A stretch of DNA of 64,000 nucleotides from VAXT01 sp963850415 (lineage in GTDB: Bacteria > Actinomycetota > Thermoleophilia > Gaiellales > Gaiellaceae). Each line of letters begins with the position of its first letter. Within the stretch, counting starts at the first letter, position 1. The stretch spans positions 186,001 to 250,000 of the forward strand of contig CAWKLE010000002.1 of assembly GCA_963850415.1 (NCBI GenBank), written 5' to 3'. The position numbers were made by a program, and so were the translations under genes. A model generated the notes under the pieces. It saw only the letters and a list, made by a program, of their open reading frames with translations. It was not told the DNA's origin and searched no databases. This document shows, piece after piece, positions 18,613 to 27,277 of this stretch.

Positions 18613-19200
18613 ATGAGCGCGCTCCTCCTGATCACGCTACCGGCCACGCGGATTGCCTACGTCCTGCTCGCGCTGCTCATCGGCGGCGAGTCCGCGGGCA
18701 TCCCGCTGCCCGGGGAGACGGCGCTGATCACGGGCTCGATCCTCGCGTCGCAGGGCAAGCTCTGGCTCCCGCTCGTGATCGTCGTCGCGGCCGCCGCGGC
18801 GATCGTGGGCGACAACATCGGCTACGAGCTCGGACGTCACGGCGCGCGGCGACTCCTCTCTCGACCGGGCCGGTTCGAGGATCGGCGGCAGGCGTTCCTC
18901 GAGCGCGGCGAGGCGTTCTTCCAGCGCCACGGCGGCAAGACCGTGCTGGTCGGGCGCTGGTTGCCGTTCCTTCGTGTGACCGCGGCCTGGCTCGCGGGCG
19001 CGAACCACATGCCCTGGCCGCGCTTCTTCGCCTGGAATGCGCTCGGGGGAATCTCGTGGGCGATCTCGGTAGGCGTCTTCGCCTATCTCGCAGGCGCGGT
19101 CGCGGTCCGGATCCTCCACGACGCGGGCTACGTCGCGCTTGCGCTGATCGCGCTGGTCCTGGTCGGCCTGGCCGTCTGGTACGTCTTCCGACGGCGCTAG
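18613..19200 (+). CDS. DedA family membrane protein
   Basis: The 195-residue protein has the DedA/VTT pattern: GGESAGIPLPGETALITGS at the first re-entrant segment, VGDNIGYELGRHGARRLL, then FFQRHGGKTVLVGRWLPFLRVTAAWLAGANHMPW, and C-terminal helices. The family includes flippases for undecaprenyl phosphate and related lipids. ATG start at 18613. Its stop overlaps the convergent corA stop by 4 bp. Confidence 0.88.
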   Translation: MSALLLITLPATRIAYVLLALLIGGESAGIPLPGETALITGSILASQGKLWLPLVIVVAAAAAIVGDNIGYELGRHGARRLLSRPGRFEDRRQAFLERGEAFFQRHGGKTVLVGRWLPFLRVTAAWLAGANHMPWPRFFAWNALGGISWAISVGVFAYLAGAVAVRILHDAGYVALALIALVLVGLAVWYVFRRR

Positions 19201-20060
19201 AGCCAGCGCTTGCGACGGAAGTAGACGATCTGCCCGATCGTCGTCGCCAGGATCAGGAACCACGACCACGCATACCCGAAGCGCCAGTGGTACTCGGGCG
19301 TGTGGACGAAGTTCTGGCCGTAGAGCCCGACGATGAAAGTCGGCACGAGGAGGATCGAGGCGATCGCCGTCAGCCGCTTGACTACCTCGTTCTGGTCGAT
19401 CGAGACGCGCGCCTGCTGGTAGTCGCGCGCGGCCGAGAGCAGATCGCGCGCGTACTCCACGCCTTCGGCGGCGCGGAGCAGCTTGTCGTACGTCGTCGCG
19501 AACTGCTGTTCGACCTCCCGCGGGAAGACCTCGCGCGTGAACAGGGTCCGGCCTTCGATGTCGACCCGGCCGTCGACGACCTCGCGCACCGCATCCCGGG
19601 TCGGCGCCAGGGTCTTACGGATGTGCAGCAGGTCGTGCCTGATCTCCGCGATTCGCCTGCGCGTCTTCTCGGCGGGCCACGTGTCGACGCCTTCTTCGAG
19701 CTCGTCGATCTCCTCGTCGACCGCGTCGAGCAGGTCGATGTAGCGCTCAGCAACATCGTCGACGAGAAAGAAGGCGATCATGCCCGGCGACTGTTCGTGC
19801 TGGAGCGCTTCACAGAGCTCGCCGATATGGCTCGGGTCGAACGCGGGGCGCTCGCCGGGCGTCTTGCGAACCGTGACGATCCGCTCGCGGCTGAGGACGA
19901 AGTCGATCTCCTGGTAGTAGACGACGTCCTCCTCGGGCACCGCAACCGCGGCGAGGAGGAGGCCGAGCACGTAGTCGCCGTGGCTCTTGATGCTCGGGCG
20001 GAGGCCGCGGCCGTCGGGGTCTGCGGGCCGCGTCAGCTCGGCCCACGCGTCGGCGCGCAA
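19197..20060 (-). CDS. corA: CorA-family divalent cation transporter
   Basis: The protein has the CorA layout: an alpha/beta cytoplasmic domain, long helices from about residue 105 to 235, and two C-terminal membrane helices. The usual YGMNF signature reads GLYGQNF here, so Met is replaced by Gln in the selectivity motif. The first usable start is TTG at 20060. Family-like sequence (AWTDLLDPDEEQLREHV) continues about 23 codons upstream, to a TGA at 20133-20135, with no ATG, GTG or TTG. The true start is therefore unresolved, or the 5' end is damaged. Confidence 0.85.
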   Translation of the reverse strand: MRADAWAELTRPADPDGRGLRPSIKSHGDYVLGLLLAAVAVPEEDVVYYQEIDFVLSRERIVTVRKTPGERPAFDPSHIGELCEALQHEQSPGMIAFFLVDDVAERYIDLLDAVDEEIDELEEGVDTWPAEKTRRRIAEIRHDLLHIRKTLAPTRDAVREVVDGRVDIEGRTLFTREVFPREVEQQFATTYDKLLRAAEGVEYARDLLSAARDYQQARVSIDQNEVVKRLTAIASILLVPTFIVGLYGQNFVHTPEYHWRFGYAWSWFLILATTIGQIVYFRRKRWL

Positions 20061-20157
20061 CTCGTGCGGAACGTGCTCGCGCAGCTGCTCTTCGTCGGGG
20101 TCGAGCAGATCGGTCCAGGCGCTACGTGCGATTCAGCGAGGGTAGTGCCGGCCTCGG

Positions 20158-21132
20158 CTAGACCGCTTCTGCGTGCGGGGCCGTGAGAAAGGGCTCCGCC
20201 TCTTCGGACGACAGCAGGCGCTCGGCATCGAGCGCGGCCATCGCGCCGGTGCCCGCGGCGGTCACCGCCTGGCGGTACGTGTGGTCGGCGACGTCGCCGG
20301 CCGCGAACACGCCCTTGATGTTCGTCTCGGTTGAGCCGGGCTGCACCTCGAGGTAGCCGGCCTCGTCGTGGTCCAGCTGGTCGAGGAAGAGCCGCGTGTT
20401 CGGGTCGTGCCCGATCGCGACGAAGAGCCCGTCGGTGGGGATCTCGGTCTTCTCGCCGGTGTTCACGTTCTGGACGCGAACCGCGCTGACCTTGCCGTCC
20501 TCGCCGAGCACCTCGTCGACGAGCGCGTTCGTGATCCAGTCGATCCTCGGGTTCGCGCGGGCGCGGTCGAGCATGATCGGCGAGGCGCGGAACTCGTCGC
20601 GCCGGTGGACGACCGTCACCTTGTCGGCGAACTTCGTGAGGAAGATCGCCTCCTCCATCGCGGAGTCGCCTCCGCCGACGACGACGACGTTCTTGCTGCG
20701 GAAGAAGGCGGCGTCGCAGACGGCGCAGTACGAGACGCCGCGGCCCTGGAGCAGGCGCTCGGACTCGAGCCCGAGCTGGCGCGCGCTCGCGCCCGTGGCG
20801 ACGATCGCCGCACGCGCGAGGTACTCCTCGTCTCCGACCTCGATCCGGAACGGGCGCTCCGAGAAGTCGACCGCGGTCGCGTCGTCGGTGATGAACTCCG
20901 CGCCGAAGCGCTCGGCCTGGCGCCGGAAGTCCTGCATCATCGCCGGACCGAGTACGCCTTCCGGATACCCGGGGTAGTTCTCGACGTCGCTCGTGATCAT
21001 CAGCTGACCACCGAACGTGATTCCTTCGATCACCAGTGGGTTGAGATTTGCGCGCGCAGCGTAGAGGGCGGCCGTGTATCCGGCCGGCCCACCGCCGACG
21101 ATGATCAGGTCACGCAGGTCGTTCACAGGCAT
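20158..21132 (-). CDS. trxB: Thioredoxin reductase
   Basis: The 324-residue flavoprotein has the FAD motif IIVGGGPAGYTAALYAARA, the redox-active disulfide in YCAVCDAAFF near residue 135, the NADPH motif VVVVGGGDSAMEEA, and GVFAAGDVADHTYRQ near the C-terminus. It reduces thioredoxin with NADPH. The ATG at 21132 is preferred over an in-frame TTG 9 nt earlier because the ribosome site GGAG lies just ahead of it. No thioredoxin gene is adjacent; one lies in the accessory cassette at 56.4 kb. Confidence 0.94.
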   Translation of the reverse strand: MPVNDLRDLIIVGGGPAGYTAALYAARANLNPLVIEGITFGGQLMITSDVENYPGYPEGVLGPAMMQDFRRQAERFGAEFITDDATAVDFSERPFRIEVGDEEYLARAAIVATGASARQLGLESERLLQGRGVSYCAVCDAAFFRSKNVVVVGGGDSAMEEAIFLTKFADKVTVVHRRDEFRASPIMLDRARANPRIDWITNALVDEVLGEDGKVSAVRVQNVNTGEKTEIPTDGLFVAIGHDPNTRLFLDQLDHDEAGYLEVQPGSTETNIKGVFAAGDVADHTYRQAVTAAGTGAMAALDAERLLSSEEAEPFLTAPHAEAV

Positions 21133-21172
21133 CTTCTCCAAAGATCGGGACCCGTGGGGTCCTCCAGGTTAT

Positions 21173-21715
21173 TCAACGAATCGGATCACTTGAAACTTCC
21201 CTGACCGGCTCGCCGCACAGGTGCAGGATTCCGCCTCGAATCTCGGCTGCCGGATGGGCATTGTGCCGTTCCCGCACGCCCGGGTGGATGAGGTGCACGA
21301 CCTGGTCCCCGCGGGCCACGAGCAGCTCCGCGATCAGCCGCCGGTGGCAGCGCTGCCACGGGGTCTCCGCGCACATCAGGCACGGCGCCGGCTGCGCGAG
21401 CGCCTCCTCTAGGGCCGCCTGCCAACCGGGCTCGCGCATGCGTGCCGCATAGCCCGCGAACTGGCCTAGGCAAGCGAACAGCTCCTGGCCGGGCTCCTCG
21501 GTCCGCAGCCCGCCGAGCTCGGGGGCGTGCACGTACGAGATGCCCGCATCCGCGAGCGTCGCGGCCAGGGCCGCCTGGTTGAACTGCGGATTGCGCCGCG
21601 AGGACGGGAAGTGCCGGACGTCGACGAGGGTCTCGACGCCGGCTTCGAGGAGGCATTCGACGACCTCCGCGGCCGGGCGGCGGCCGTGTCCGATCGTGTG
21701 GATTACAGGAGCCAC
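21173..21715 (-). CDS. DUF488 family protein
   Basis: The 180-residue protein has the DUF488 landmarks: IHTIGHGRRPAAEVVECLLEAGVETLVDVRHFPSSRRNPQFN (in part) at the N-terminus and PCLMCAETPWQRCHRRLIAELL near residue 120, with the conserved Cys/His cluster. The biochemical function is not established. GTG start at 21715, 41 nt upstream of trxB's end region, on the same strand. Confidence 0.87.
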   Translation of the reverse strand: MAPVIHTIGHGRRPAAEVVECLLEAGVETLVDVRHFPSSRRNPQFNQAALAATLADAGISYVHAPELGGLRTEEPGQELFACLGQFAGYAARMREPGWQAALEEALAQPAPCLMCAETPWQRCHRRLIAELLVARGDQVVHLIHPGVRERHNAHPAAEIRGGILHLCGEPVREVSSDPIR

Positions 21716-21754
21716 ACGCGTAGAATCGCCGCTCTCTCAGGGAAAGGAATCGAC

Positions 21755-22897
21755 ATGGCCGAGACGGTGAGCTGGAGCGGGCTCCGCGAGCTCGCGGAGT
21801 TCCGTGCGGAGAAGGGCTGCGCGATCAGCATCTACCTCGACCTCGACCCCAAGACGACGCCGACCGCGGGCGACGCCGCGACCCGGGTCAACGCGCTGCT
21901 CACGGACGGCGAGCGCCATGCCGAGGCGAACAGCCGGGGGCTCACACACGACCAGCGGGTCGCGCTGAAAGAGGACTTCAGCAGGATCCGGGACTACTTC
22001 GCCAACGAGTTCCAGCGCGACGGGGCGCACGGCGTCGCGGTCTTCTCGGCCGGAATGGACAACGTCTGGCGGCCGCGCGCGCTGATCGAGTCGGTGCCCG
22101 ACCGCGTCCGGGTGGGCCGGGAGTTCCATCTCGCGCCGCTCGTTCCGCTCGTCGGCCGCGGCGAGGGCGCGCTCGTCGCCTTCGTCGGCCGAGAGCGCGG
22201 GGAGTTGTTTCAGCTCCACTCGGGACGGTTGGAAGAGATCGTGGACCGCACCGACGACGTTCCCGGCCGCCACGACCAGGGTGGCTGGTCGCAGGCCCGA
22301 TTCCAGCGCCACATCGAGAAGCTCGTCGCGGAGCACCTGAGAGACGTTGCCGAGGAGCTCGACCGGCGGGTACGCAGGATGCGCTCGCCGAAGGTGATCG
22401 TCGTCTCGTCGGAGGAGACGCGCAGCGAGTTCGAGGAGCTCGTCTCCAGCGAGACGAAGGGCGCGATCGTAGGCTGGACGAGCGCCGACGCGCATGCCTC
22501 GCCGAAGGAGCTGCTCGACCTGACGAGCCCGATCCTCGAAGCCGCGCGCGCACGCCACGAGACGCTGCTGCTCGAGCGCTGGCGTGAGGGTGCCGGGCGC
22601 GGCGGTCGTGCCGCCTCGGGTTGGGCCGAGACGCTGGAGGCGGCCTCCGACGCACGCGTCGAAGTCCTGCTCTACCAGGAGGGCGCAGACCACGAGGCGT
22701 GGCAGTGCGCCGCCTGCGGACGGCTCTCCACCACGGGTGGGCAATGCCCGCTCGACGGGACCGAGACCGACCGCCGCGATGACGGGCTCGATCTCCTCGT
22801 GCACCAGACCGTCGCGCACGGCGGCACGGTCTGGGCTGTCTCCGCGCACGAGGATCTGGGTCCGGCAGAAGGCGTAGCGGCGCTCCTGCGATACTGA
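21755..22897 (+). CDS. Release-factor-fold (baeRF / Rv2629-like) protein
   Basis: The 380-residue protein resembles the bacterial/archaeal eRF1-like families that include Rv2629. It has an N-terminal domain (AISIYLDLDPK), a central RNase-H-like segment (ALVAFVGRERGELFQLHSGRLEEI) and a C-terminal pelota/L7Ae-like part. A late zinc-knuckle-like group follows (WQCAACGRLSTTGGQCPLDG). Proteins of this kind are linked to ribosome hibernation or rescue; that role is an inference here. ATG at 21755 follows GGAAAGG. The aconitase gene begins 6 nt downstream. Confidence 0.72.
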   Translation: MAETVSWSGLRELAEFRAEKGCAISIYLDLDPKTTPTAGDAATRVNALLTDGERHAEANSRGLTHDQRVALKEDFSRIRDYFANEFQRDGAHGVAVFSAGMDNVWRPRALIESVPDRVRVGREFHLAPLVPLVGRGEGALVAFVGRERGELFQLHSGRLEEIVDRTDDVPGRHDQGGWSQARFQRHIEKLVAEHLRDVAEELDRRVRRMRSPKVIVVSSEETRSEFEELVSSETKGAIVGWTSADAHASPKELLDLTSPILEAARARHETLLLERWREGAGRGGRAASGWAETLEAASDARVEVLLYQEGADHEAWQCAACGRLSTTGGQCPLDGTETDRRDDGLDLLVHQTVAHGGTVWAVSAHEDLGPAEGVAALLRY

Positions 22898-22902
22898 TCT
22901 CG

Positions 22903-24852
22903 ATGGCCTCGCTCGCACGTTCGATCCTCGAAGAGCACCTCGCCAGGGGCGAGCTCGTTCCGGGCACCGAGATCGCGATCACCATCGACCAGGCGCTGGC
23001 TCAGGACGCCACCGGGACGATGGCCATGATGCAGTTCGAGCTGTTCGGCCACGAGCGCGTCGAGGTGGAGACCGCGGTCGTCTACGTCGACCACAACATC
23101 CTCCAGATCGACTTCAAGAATCCCGACGACCACCGGTTCCTGCAGGCGATGTCCGCGAAGTACGGCGCCTGGTTCTCGCGGCCCGGAAACGGCATCTGCC
23201 ACTACATCCACTGCGAGCGCTTCGCGACCCCCGGGAAGACGCTCGTCGGCGCCGACAGCCACACGACCCAGTCGGGCTCCGCGGGGATGATCGCGATCGG
23301 GGCCGGCGGGCTCGACGTTGCCGTCTGCATGGCCGGGCACCCGTTCGAGCTGCCGTGCCCGAAGATCGTCGGCGTCTTCCTCGAGAACGAGCTGCAGCGG
23401 CCGTGGATCCAGGCGAAGGACGTGATCCTCGAGCTGCTCAGGCGCCGCGGCGTGCGCGGCGGGCGCGGGTCTATCTTCGAGTTCACCGGGCCGGGCGTCT
23501 CGACGCTCTCCTATACCGAGCGCGGGACGATCGCGAACATGATCGCCGAGCTGGGCGCGACCGGCGCGGTTTTCCCGGCGGACGACGAGACGAAGGCCTG
23601 GTTCGACGAGCAGGAGCGTTCCGGCGACTTCACGGCGCTCGAGACCGGCGACTCCGAGGGCGACTTCGACGAGGTCGAGCACATCGACCTCGCGGCGCTC
23701 GTCCCGCTCGTCGCGAAGCCGTCGAGCCCGGGCAACGTCGTCCCGGTCGACGAGCTCGTGGGAACCCCGCTGGCCCAGGTCTGCGTCGGTTCTTCCGTCA
23801 ACTCGTCCTACGAGGACATGGCGGTGGTGGGGTCGACGCTGCGCGGGAGCCGCATCTCAGAGAAGTTGATCTCCGCGACGGCGACGCCCGGCTCGCGGCA
23901 GATCCTCGACCAGATCACGCAGTCCGGAACGTACGTCGACCTGCTCTCTGCAGGCGTGCGGATGCTCGAGCCGGCCTGCGGGCCGTGCGTCGGCATGGGC
24001 CAGGCGCCTCCCTCGGGAGCGAACTCGCTGCGCACCTTCAACCGGAACTTCCCGGGCCGCAGCGGGACGGCCGACGACAACGTGTATCTCTGCTCGCCTG
24101 CCGTTGCGGCGGCCTCGATGCTGACCGGCGAGATCTCCGACCCGCGGGAGCTGACCGCACCCGAGCTGCCTGCGCGCCCGCCTGCGCGGCCGGCCGTCGT
24201 CCAGGGCCACATCCTGGAGCCGGTGCCCGCGGACGAGGCGTCCTCGATCGAGATCCCGCGCGGGCCGAACATCAAGCCGCCGCCAGAGCAGAAGGAGTTG
24301 CCCGACACGCTCGAGCTCCGCGTACTGATCGTCGCTCCGGACGACATCTCGACCGGCGACCTTTCGCCGGACGGCGCGACCGTGATGGCCTATCGCTCGA
24401 ACGTCCCGGCGATCGCCGAATTCACGTTCCAGCACCGCGACCCGGAGTTCCCGCGCCGCGCGAAGGAGTGGGGCGGAGGCTTCATCGTCGCCGGCGACAA
24501 CTACGGCCAGGGGTCGAGCCGCGAACACGCTGCTCTCGCGCCCGCCCAGCTCGGAGTCCGTGCCGTGATCGCGAAGAGCTTCGCGCGGATCCACCGGCGC
24601 AACCTGATCGCCCAGGGGATCGTTCCGCTGCTGTTCAAGGACGCGGCCGGCTACGACAAGGCCGAGCTCGGCCAGACCTGGCGCATCTCGAGCCTGCAGG
24701 AGATCTCCGAGGGCCTCGACGAGCTGTCGTGCCAGATCGACGGCGACGAGGAGATCACGCTCACCCACGACCTGCTCCCCCGGGAGCGCGAGATCGTCGT
24801 CGCCGGCGGGCTCATTCGCTACCTGAAGCAAGAGCAGACCACCGCGGCCTGA
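22903..24852 (+). CDS. acn: Aconitate hydratase
   Basis: The 649-residue protein has the aconitase core: VGADSHTTQSGSAGM near residue 117 and the three iron-sulfur Cys at about 294 (VCVGSSVNSSY), 359 and 362 (ACGPCVGMGQAP). The C-terminal swivel domain contains GDNYGQGSSREHAAL and AKSFARIHRRNLIAQGI. It is of the shorter bacterial type that interconverts citrate and isocitrate. ATG at 22903; the stop TGA overlaps a downstream CTG that may start the next gene. Confidence 0.92.
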   Translation: MASLARSILEEHLARGELVPGTEIAITIDQALAQDATGTMAMMQFELFGHERVEVETAVVYVDHNILQIDFKNPDDHRFLQAMSAKYGAWFSRPGNGICHYIHCERFATPGKTLVGADSHTTQSGSAGMIAIGAGGLDVAVCMAGHPFELPCPKIVGVFLENELQRPWIQAKDVILELLRRRGVRGGRGSIFEFTGPGVSTLSYTERGTIANMIAELGATGAVFPADDETKAWFDEQERSGDFTALETGDSEGDFDEVEHIDLAALVPLVAKPSSPGNVVPVDELVGTPLAQVCVGSSVNSSYEDMAVVGSTLRGSRISEKLISATATPGSRQILDQITQSGTYVDLLSAGVRMLEPACGPCVGMGQAPPSGANSLRTFNRNFPGRSGTADDNVYLCSPAVAAASMLTGEISDPRELTAPELPARPPARPAVVQGHILEPVPADEASSIEIPRGPNIKPPPEQKELPDTLELRVLIVAPDDISTGDLSPDGATVMAYRSNVPAIAEFTFQHRDPEFPRRAKEWGGGFIVAGDNYGQGSSREHAALAPAQLGVRAVIAKSFARIHRRNLIAQGIVPLLFKDAAGYDKAELGQTWRISSLQEISEGLDELSCQIDGDEEITLTHDLLPREREIVVAGGLIRYLKQEQTTAA

Positions 24853-25289
24853 TCCGCCTCGCGCCGTTCGCGCTCGTCCTCGGTCTGCTCGTCGCAGGCT
24901 GCGGCGGCAGCTCGAAGCCGGAGCCTACGATCGAGGACGCCAAGCCGTTCGCCGACTCATTCGTCCACCGGCTCGTCGAGGCCGGCACCTGGGACGCGGT
25001 CGAGGCCGACGTCAGCCCTCAGCTGACCCCTGAGCTCCGCAGCTTCCAGACGCACATCGAACGGGACGGGATCAAGCGCATCACCAGGGCGGGCGTTCTG
25101 CGCCACGACTGCCCGCCGGCCCCGTCGGTCGGGGCCGGCAAGGACTGCTTCGTCTACGTCGTATCGGGCCGCCAGGTCACTTCGATCGGCGGCGTCCAGA
25201 AGCTCTCGGCCCGCTTTCGACTCTGGCCCGCCTACCAAGACGGCCGCTGGCAGGTCGTCAACTACGACTACGAGCTGCTGAACAGCTAG
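24849..25289 (+). CDS. Small lipoprotein (start codon uncertain)
   Basis: A frame of about 146 codons encodes a short signal peptide with lipobox (LLVAGC, then GGSS) and a soluble domain ending VQKLSARFRLWPAYQDGRWQVVNYDYE (in part), typical of small SnoaL/NTF2-like secreted domains. No ATG, GTG or TTG lies upstream of the lipobox. The CTG at 24849 overlaps the aconitase stop (CTGA) and is the best start. It resembles the lipoprotein at 62970, which has a similar layout. Confidence 0.6.
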   Translation: MIRLAPFALVLGLLVAGCGGSSKPEPTIEDAKPFADSFVHRLVEAGTWDAVEADVSPQLTPELRSFQTHIERDGIKRITRAGVLRHDCPPAPSVGAGKDCFVYVVSGRQVTSIGGVQKLSARFRLWPAYQDGRWQVVNYDYELLNS

Positions 25290-26296
25290 GCCGCGTCGAC
25301 GGCGCCGGGAAGCTCGTGCACCTCGGCCGGGAGCTCGGCGGGAGCCTCACCGGCCTGCTCGAGCTTCGACTCGAAGCGGCCCAGCCGCTTCTGTGCGTCG
25401 ACGAACTTGTTCTGTGCGCGCCCCACGTGCGTCCCGACGAGCTCGAAGTCCTCCTTGAACTTCCCGAAGTCGCTCTGCAGCCGTGAGCAGTACGCCATGA
25501 CCTCCTGCGCGTGCTGCTCGATCTGCAGGCCCTTGAGCCCGAGCACGATCACCTGCAGGTACGCGGTCAGCGTCGTCGGTGAGACCGGTAGTACGCGCTT
25601 GTCGTGCGCGTAGGCCAGCAGTGCGCCTGTCTTCCCGCAGACGAGCTCGTAGTAGATCGCCTCCGACGGGAGGTACATGAAGGCGAAGTCGTACGTCCCC
25701 TCGTCGGGGCGGATGTACTTGCCGGCGATCGCGTCCACGTGCGACTTCACGTCGCGCGCGAAGAGCTTCTCGAACTGCTGGCGCTCGATGTCGTTCTCCG
25801 CGGCGAGCGTGCGCTCGAAGTTGTCGAGCGGGAACTTGGAGTCGATCGGGACGAGCCGGTCGACCCTGATCACCGCGTCCACGCGCTCGCCGCCGGCGAA
25901 CCCGTGCTGGAGCGCGAACGCCGTCGGCGGGAGCCGGTCGCGCAGCAGGTTCTCGAGCAGCAGCTCGCCGAAGCCGCCGCGCGCCTTCGGGGGGCGCAGC
26001 GCCTGCTCGAGCCGCTTCAGGTCGTTCGCGCGCGCGAGGATCTCCTCGTTCGCGCGGCCGAGCTCACCCAGTCGTCGCTGGATCTCGCCCGCGGTCTGCG
26101 ACGTGCTCTCGAGGCGGCGATCGAGCGTCGAGGTCATCGCTTCGAGGCGCCGGTCGACGTCCGCAGTGCGCTCGGCCAGCTGAGTCCCGGCCTCGGAGCG
26201 GAGAACGGAGAGCTCGGCGCGGAGCCTGCGCAGGAACCAGGCGGCGCCGACCGCGAGCGCGGCGAACGAGAACAGCATAAAAGCAGCGATCCACAT
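25286..26296 (-). CDS. rmuC: DNA recombination protein RmuC
   Basis: The 336-residue protein has an N-terminal membrane helix, a coiled coil from about residue 25 to 95, and the RmuC nuclease-like domain: GGFGELLLENLLRDRLPP, DAVIRVDRLVPIDSKFPLDN near 150, and YLPSEAIYYELVCG near 210. RmuC limits inversion events between short repeats in E. coli. ATG at 26296; convergent 4-bp overlap with the lipoprotein gene. Confidence 0.9.
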   Translation of the reverse strand: MWIAAFMLFSFAALAVGAAWFLRRLRAELSVLRSEAGTQLAERTADVDRRLEAMTSTLDRRLESTSQTAGEIQRRLGELGRANEEILARANDLKRLEQALRPPKARGGFGELLLENLLRDRLPPTAFALQHGFAGGERVDAVIRVDRLVPIDSKFPLDNFERTLAAENDIERQQFEKLFARDVKSHVDAIAGKYIRPDEGTYDFAFMYLPSEAIYYELVCGKTGALLAYAHDKRVLPVSPTTLTAYLQVIVLGLKGLQIEQHAQEVMAYCSRLQSDFGKFKEDFELVGTHVGRAQNKFVDAQKRLGRFESKLEQAGEAPAELPAEVHELPGAVDAA

Positions 26297-26347
26297 GGGA
26301 CTTACAAACGGTAGAGCGGCCGTCGGACGTTGCTACCATCGCCGTTC

Positions 26348-27058
26348 TTGGCCAAGAAAGTCCGTACCCCGCCTCCGCCCCGCAGACCGGTCCAGGCCCC
26401 GAAGCAGCGAGCCACTCCGAGGACGCCTACTGACAAGCGCACGTTCCTGTACGTGCTCGCGTTCGCCGGCCTGGGCATCTTGCTGCTCGGCGGCGTGCTC
26501 GCGGTGGTCGCGTTCGGAGGTGGCGGCGGCAGCGCATCGAGTGGGCTGATCAGCACGAGCGCCTGTACGGAGCAGGAGTTCCCGGGCCTCAAGCCCCAGC
26601 ACATCAACAACCCGAACGCGAACGTGAACTACAACTCGTTTCCGCCCTCGAGCGGCCCGCACTACGCGCAGCCGGCGCCGTGGGGCATCTACCCCGACTC
26701 GATCAAGCAGACGATCCTCGTTCACAACCTCGAGCACGGCGGGATCGTCATTCAGTACGGCAACGGCGTCAGCAAGGACGACGTGCAGAAGCTCCAGTCC
26801 TTCTACCAGGACGACCCGTCCGGGCTCGTCGTCGCTCCGTACGACAAGCTGGGGAACAAGATCGCGGCGACCGCCTGGAACGAGCCGGCGTACGACCAGA
26901 ACCAGGATGCGAACTTCAACAAGGTCGATCCGGGACACGGGTTCGTCCTCATGTGCAAGTCGTTCGACAAGGGCGCTCTGTCCAAGTTCCGCGACACGCG
27001 GCGCAACAAGGCCGGCGAGCGCTACCAGAGCGTCAAGGACATGGCTCCCGGCCAGTAG
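26348..27058 (+). CDS. DUF3105 membrane-anchored protein
   Basis: The protein has a Pro/Arg-rich cytoplasmic tail, one membrane helix (LYVLAFAGLGILLLGGVLAVV) and an exported DUF3105 domain: NYNSFPPSSGPHY, TILVHNLEHGGIVIQYG and PGHGFVLMCKSF. The HNLEHGG motif is the family hallmark. Function unknown. I use the TTG at 26348 (LAKKVRTPP); another TTG 18 nt earlier is possible. It directly precedes tRNA-Leu. Confidence 0.85.
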   Translation: MAKKVRTPPPPRRPVQAPKQRATPRTPTDKRTFLYVLAFAGLGILLLGGVLAVVAFGGGGGSASSGLISTSACTEQEFPGLKPQHINNPNANVNYNSFPPSSGPHYAQPAPWGIYPDSIKQTILVHNLEHGGIVIQYGNGVSKDDVQKLQSFYQDDPSGLVVAPYDKLGNKIAATAWNEPAYDQNQDANFNKVDPGHGFVLMCKSFDKGALSKFRDTRRNKAGERYQSVKDMAPGQ

Positions 27059-27078
27059 CCGGCGGTTACGCTTTCGCG

Positions 27079-27166
27079 GCCGGGGTGGCGAAACTGGTCA
27101 TACGCGCCTGACTTAAAATCAGGTGCCCCCTTCGGGGGCGTGCGGGTTCGAGTCCCGCCCCCGGCA
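27079..27166 (+). tRNA. tRNA-Leu (anticodon TAA)
   Basis: A complete 88-nt class II tRNA: acceptor GCCGGGG pairs with CCCCGGC at 27159-27165, the anticodon loop CTTAAAA gives TAA, there is a long variable arm (GCCCCC-TTC-GGGGGC), and the T arm is GCGGG-TTCGAGT-CCCGC. CCA is not encoded. Its 3' part is repeated, with changes, at 30149-30200, which suggests it serves as an integration site. Confidence 0.95.
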
Positions 27167-27277
27167 ATGGAAACAGCGTTCCGCACGGTCACCGGGGAGA
27201 GCGGCGTGTTGGTAGGCCGCGGACGCGAGTGCTTAGATCAAGGCCGGCCGGGGGGACCCGAACGGGAGACGAACGTG

